Of a stretch of 64,000 nt of DNA, positions 62,696 to 64,000 are shown one piece after another. Within the stretch, counting starts at the first letter, position 1; every line of letters starts with the position of its first letter. A model generated the notes under the pieces. The model made no database searches. It was not told the origin of the DNA and was given only the letters and a program-made list of their open reading frames with translations. A program made the translations under genes and the position numbers. This stretch comes from Varanus komodoensis. Lineage: Eukaryota; Chordata; Lepidosauria; Squamata; Varanidae. The stretch lies in contig NW_025335268.1 in the NCBI RefSeq assembly GCF_004798865.1, positions 5,586,486 through 5,650,485 on the forward strand, written 5' to 3'.

Positions 62696-62703
62696 CAGCC
62701 ATG

Positions 62704-64000
62704 TCTTCTTTGCAAGGATTCCATTCTGTTTCTCCCCAACACCAGTTTTCTGTCCCTTCCTGAAGTTGGGTAGCATGAGGTGCCCTTTGAACATGTTATG
62801 GTCTTTAGGGTTCCTTCCCCTCCCCCCAGAGTTGTGCATGTGTGCACGCACACACAAAAGGGTGCATGTGTTACTTCTTTAGCCTTTGGGGTTTCCTAAG
62901 AATATAGGACTATAGCTAGCATAGCTAGCATTATATTATATCTCATACTCTTCAGGAACATTTGGTTTCTACGACCTCAACTTAAGATCAGTGGCTTACA
63001 TATGATGGAGGTTTGATGGCCATCCCTGAGAAAAAGACCGACAGATGCATCAGTGAACCTGCACCACCATGGGCATGACTTGGTAGGAAGCTGCATGAAG
63101 GATGTAATACTAAAGTATCGTATCTAAAGCAGCAGGTGGAGAATCTCTCTCCTGGGCCAAAGGTAGACTAGCAAGCTTCATGGACACAATATAGGCTCAT
63201 GGGTCAAATACAGTCACCTAGTCCTGCTTCTCCCGAAGCCCCCTTTTCACCATCCCATATCCCCACTGCTTGGTTGTTTTCCACAGATCAGCTGAGCGGT
63301 GTGAGGGAGGGATTGAGACTGGGCAGGGAAATGCCCCTGTTGTGTTCAGCAGCAAAAAGATGAAAGCAGGTGGAAAGGGCTCAGTTGGGGGCACCAACTA
63401 GTGGACTTCAGGAAGGTGACATGATAGGAAGCATTGTCAGGTCAAGTTCTGACCCACAACCCAAGAAAAGGAGGCAGCAGTTCCCAACCTGTTTTTGTAG
63501 GCTGCTTGAAAATTCCTGGAGGTTTCAGTAGAGCACTGAATAAACATTTAGGTATCTCATTTGTAGGACAAGACTCCTATTGTGACCATGGGGGTTTTTC
63601 CCCCTTAAGCAGCACTGACACTGTCCAAATCAAAGTCTCTTTATGAAAAATCACAGGAGCTTGATCAGGCAACTAAGAGTATTTTAAAAGAAAAATTAGC
63701 AGACTAAAGATTAGGATACAGTACCGGTGCCACATAATAAAAATCACAGACCCGAAGCCTTACTAGCCTGTTCAGTAATCTACCCCTGGTTTAACAGCCT
63801 TAATCATCATTATCAGAAAAAACCAAATCAATGAATGACCAGCTACTACAAATATTCTGGACTGCAACCTTACCAAGGACTATCTGCATGGAGCTCACAG
63901 CCAATACTGGTCCAAAGACTACCGTTTGAGAATCTCTCATCTAAAGAAACTGCAGAATATCCTATGCAAAAGTGATCTGTCATCTGTGAGAAATCAGAGA
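62704..64000 (-). other. DUSP10 intron stretch to window end
   Basis: No exon was recognised. The large N-terminal coding exon of DUSP10 (rhodanese-like domain) was looked for in all frames and is not here, so it should lie beyond the right edge. Confidence 0.5.

Overview
The window looks like sauropsid, most probably squamate (lizard or snake), nuclear DNA. The only host gene I can support is the C-terminal half of DUSP10 (MKP-5) on the minus strand. Around it lies a repeat bed typical of squamates: L2-clade and CR1-clade LINEs, tRNA-derived SINEs, short palindromic DNA-transposon derivatives, a DIRS-like fossil and many microsatellites. There is no operon structure, no rRNA or tRNA gene and no CRISPR array.

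Layout. Positions 1-33,340 are intergenic sequence beyond the 3' end of DUSP10. They hold scattered LINE fragments, a nearly complete (5'-truncated) L2 element at 7,292-10,141 that landed inside an older CR1 copy, a tRNA-derived SINE with a clear target-site duplication at 19,112-19,453, a second L2-in-CR1 nest at 24.2-25.0 kb, and a heavily decayed DIRS-like element at about 28.5-30.2 kb. Positions 33,340-34,375 are the inferred DUSP10 3' UTR. The last coding exon is 34,376-34,641 and carries the catalytic HCQAGVSRS motif. A 7,029-bp intron follows, then the penultimate coding exon at 41,671-42,051, which carries the start of the phosphatase fold and the general-acid Asp. From 42,052 to the end of the window is intron. 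The exon for the N-terminal rhodanese/MAP-kinase-binding half is not present and must lie beyond 64,000.

How the parts relate. The two DUSP10 exons join in phase 1 and give the last 215 residues of a normal, unbroken phosphatase. The repeats show a relative order: CR1 copies are older and serve as targets for younger L2 and SINE insertions. A SINE family shares its 3' tail with the L2 family, which fits L2 enzymes mobilising it. A 171-bp palindromic element at 62,525-62,695 has an exact 8-bp target-site duplication and is a hAT-type non-autonomous transposon.

I found no convincing new biological system. The most checkable novelties are the nested L2/CR1 insertion with intact duplication, an apparently exact 216-bp tandem duplication, the hAT-type element, and a telomere-like repeat that supplies candidate branch points for a DUSP10 intron.
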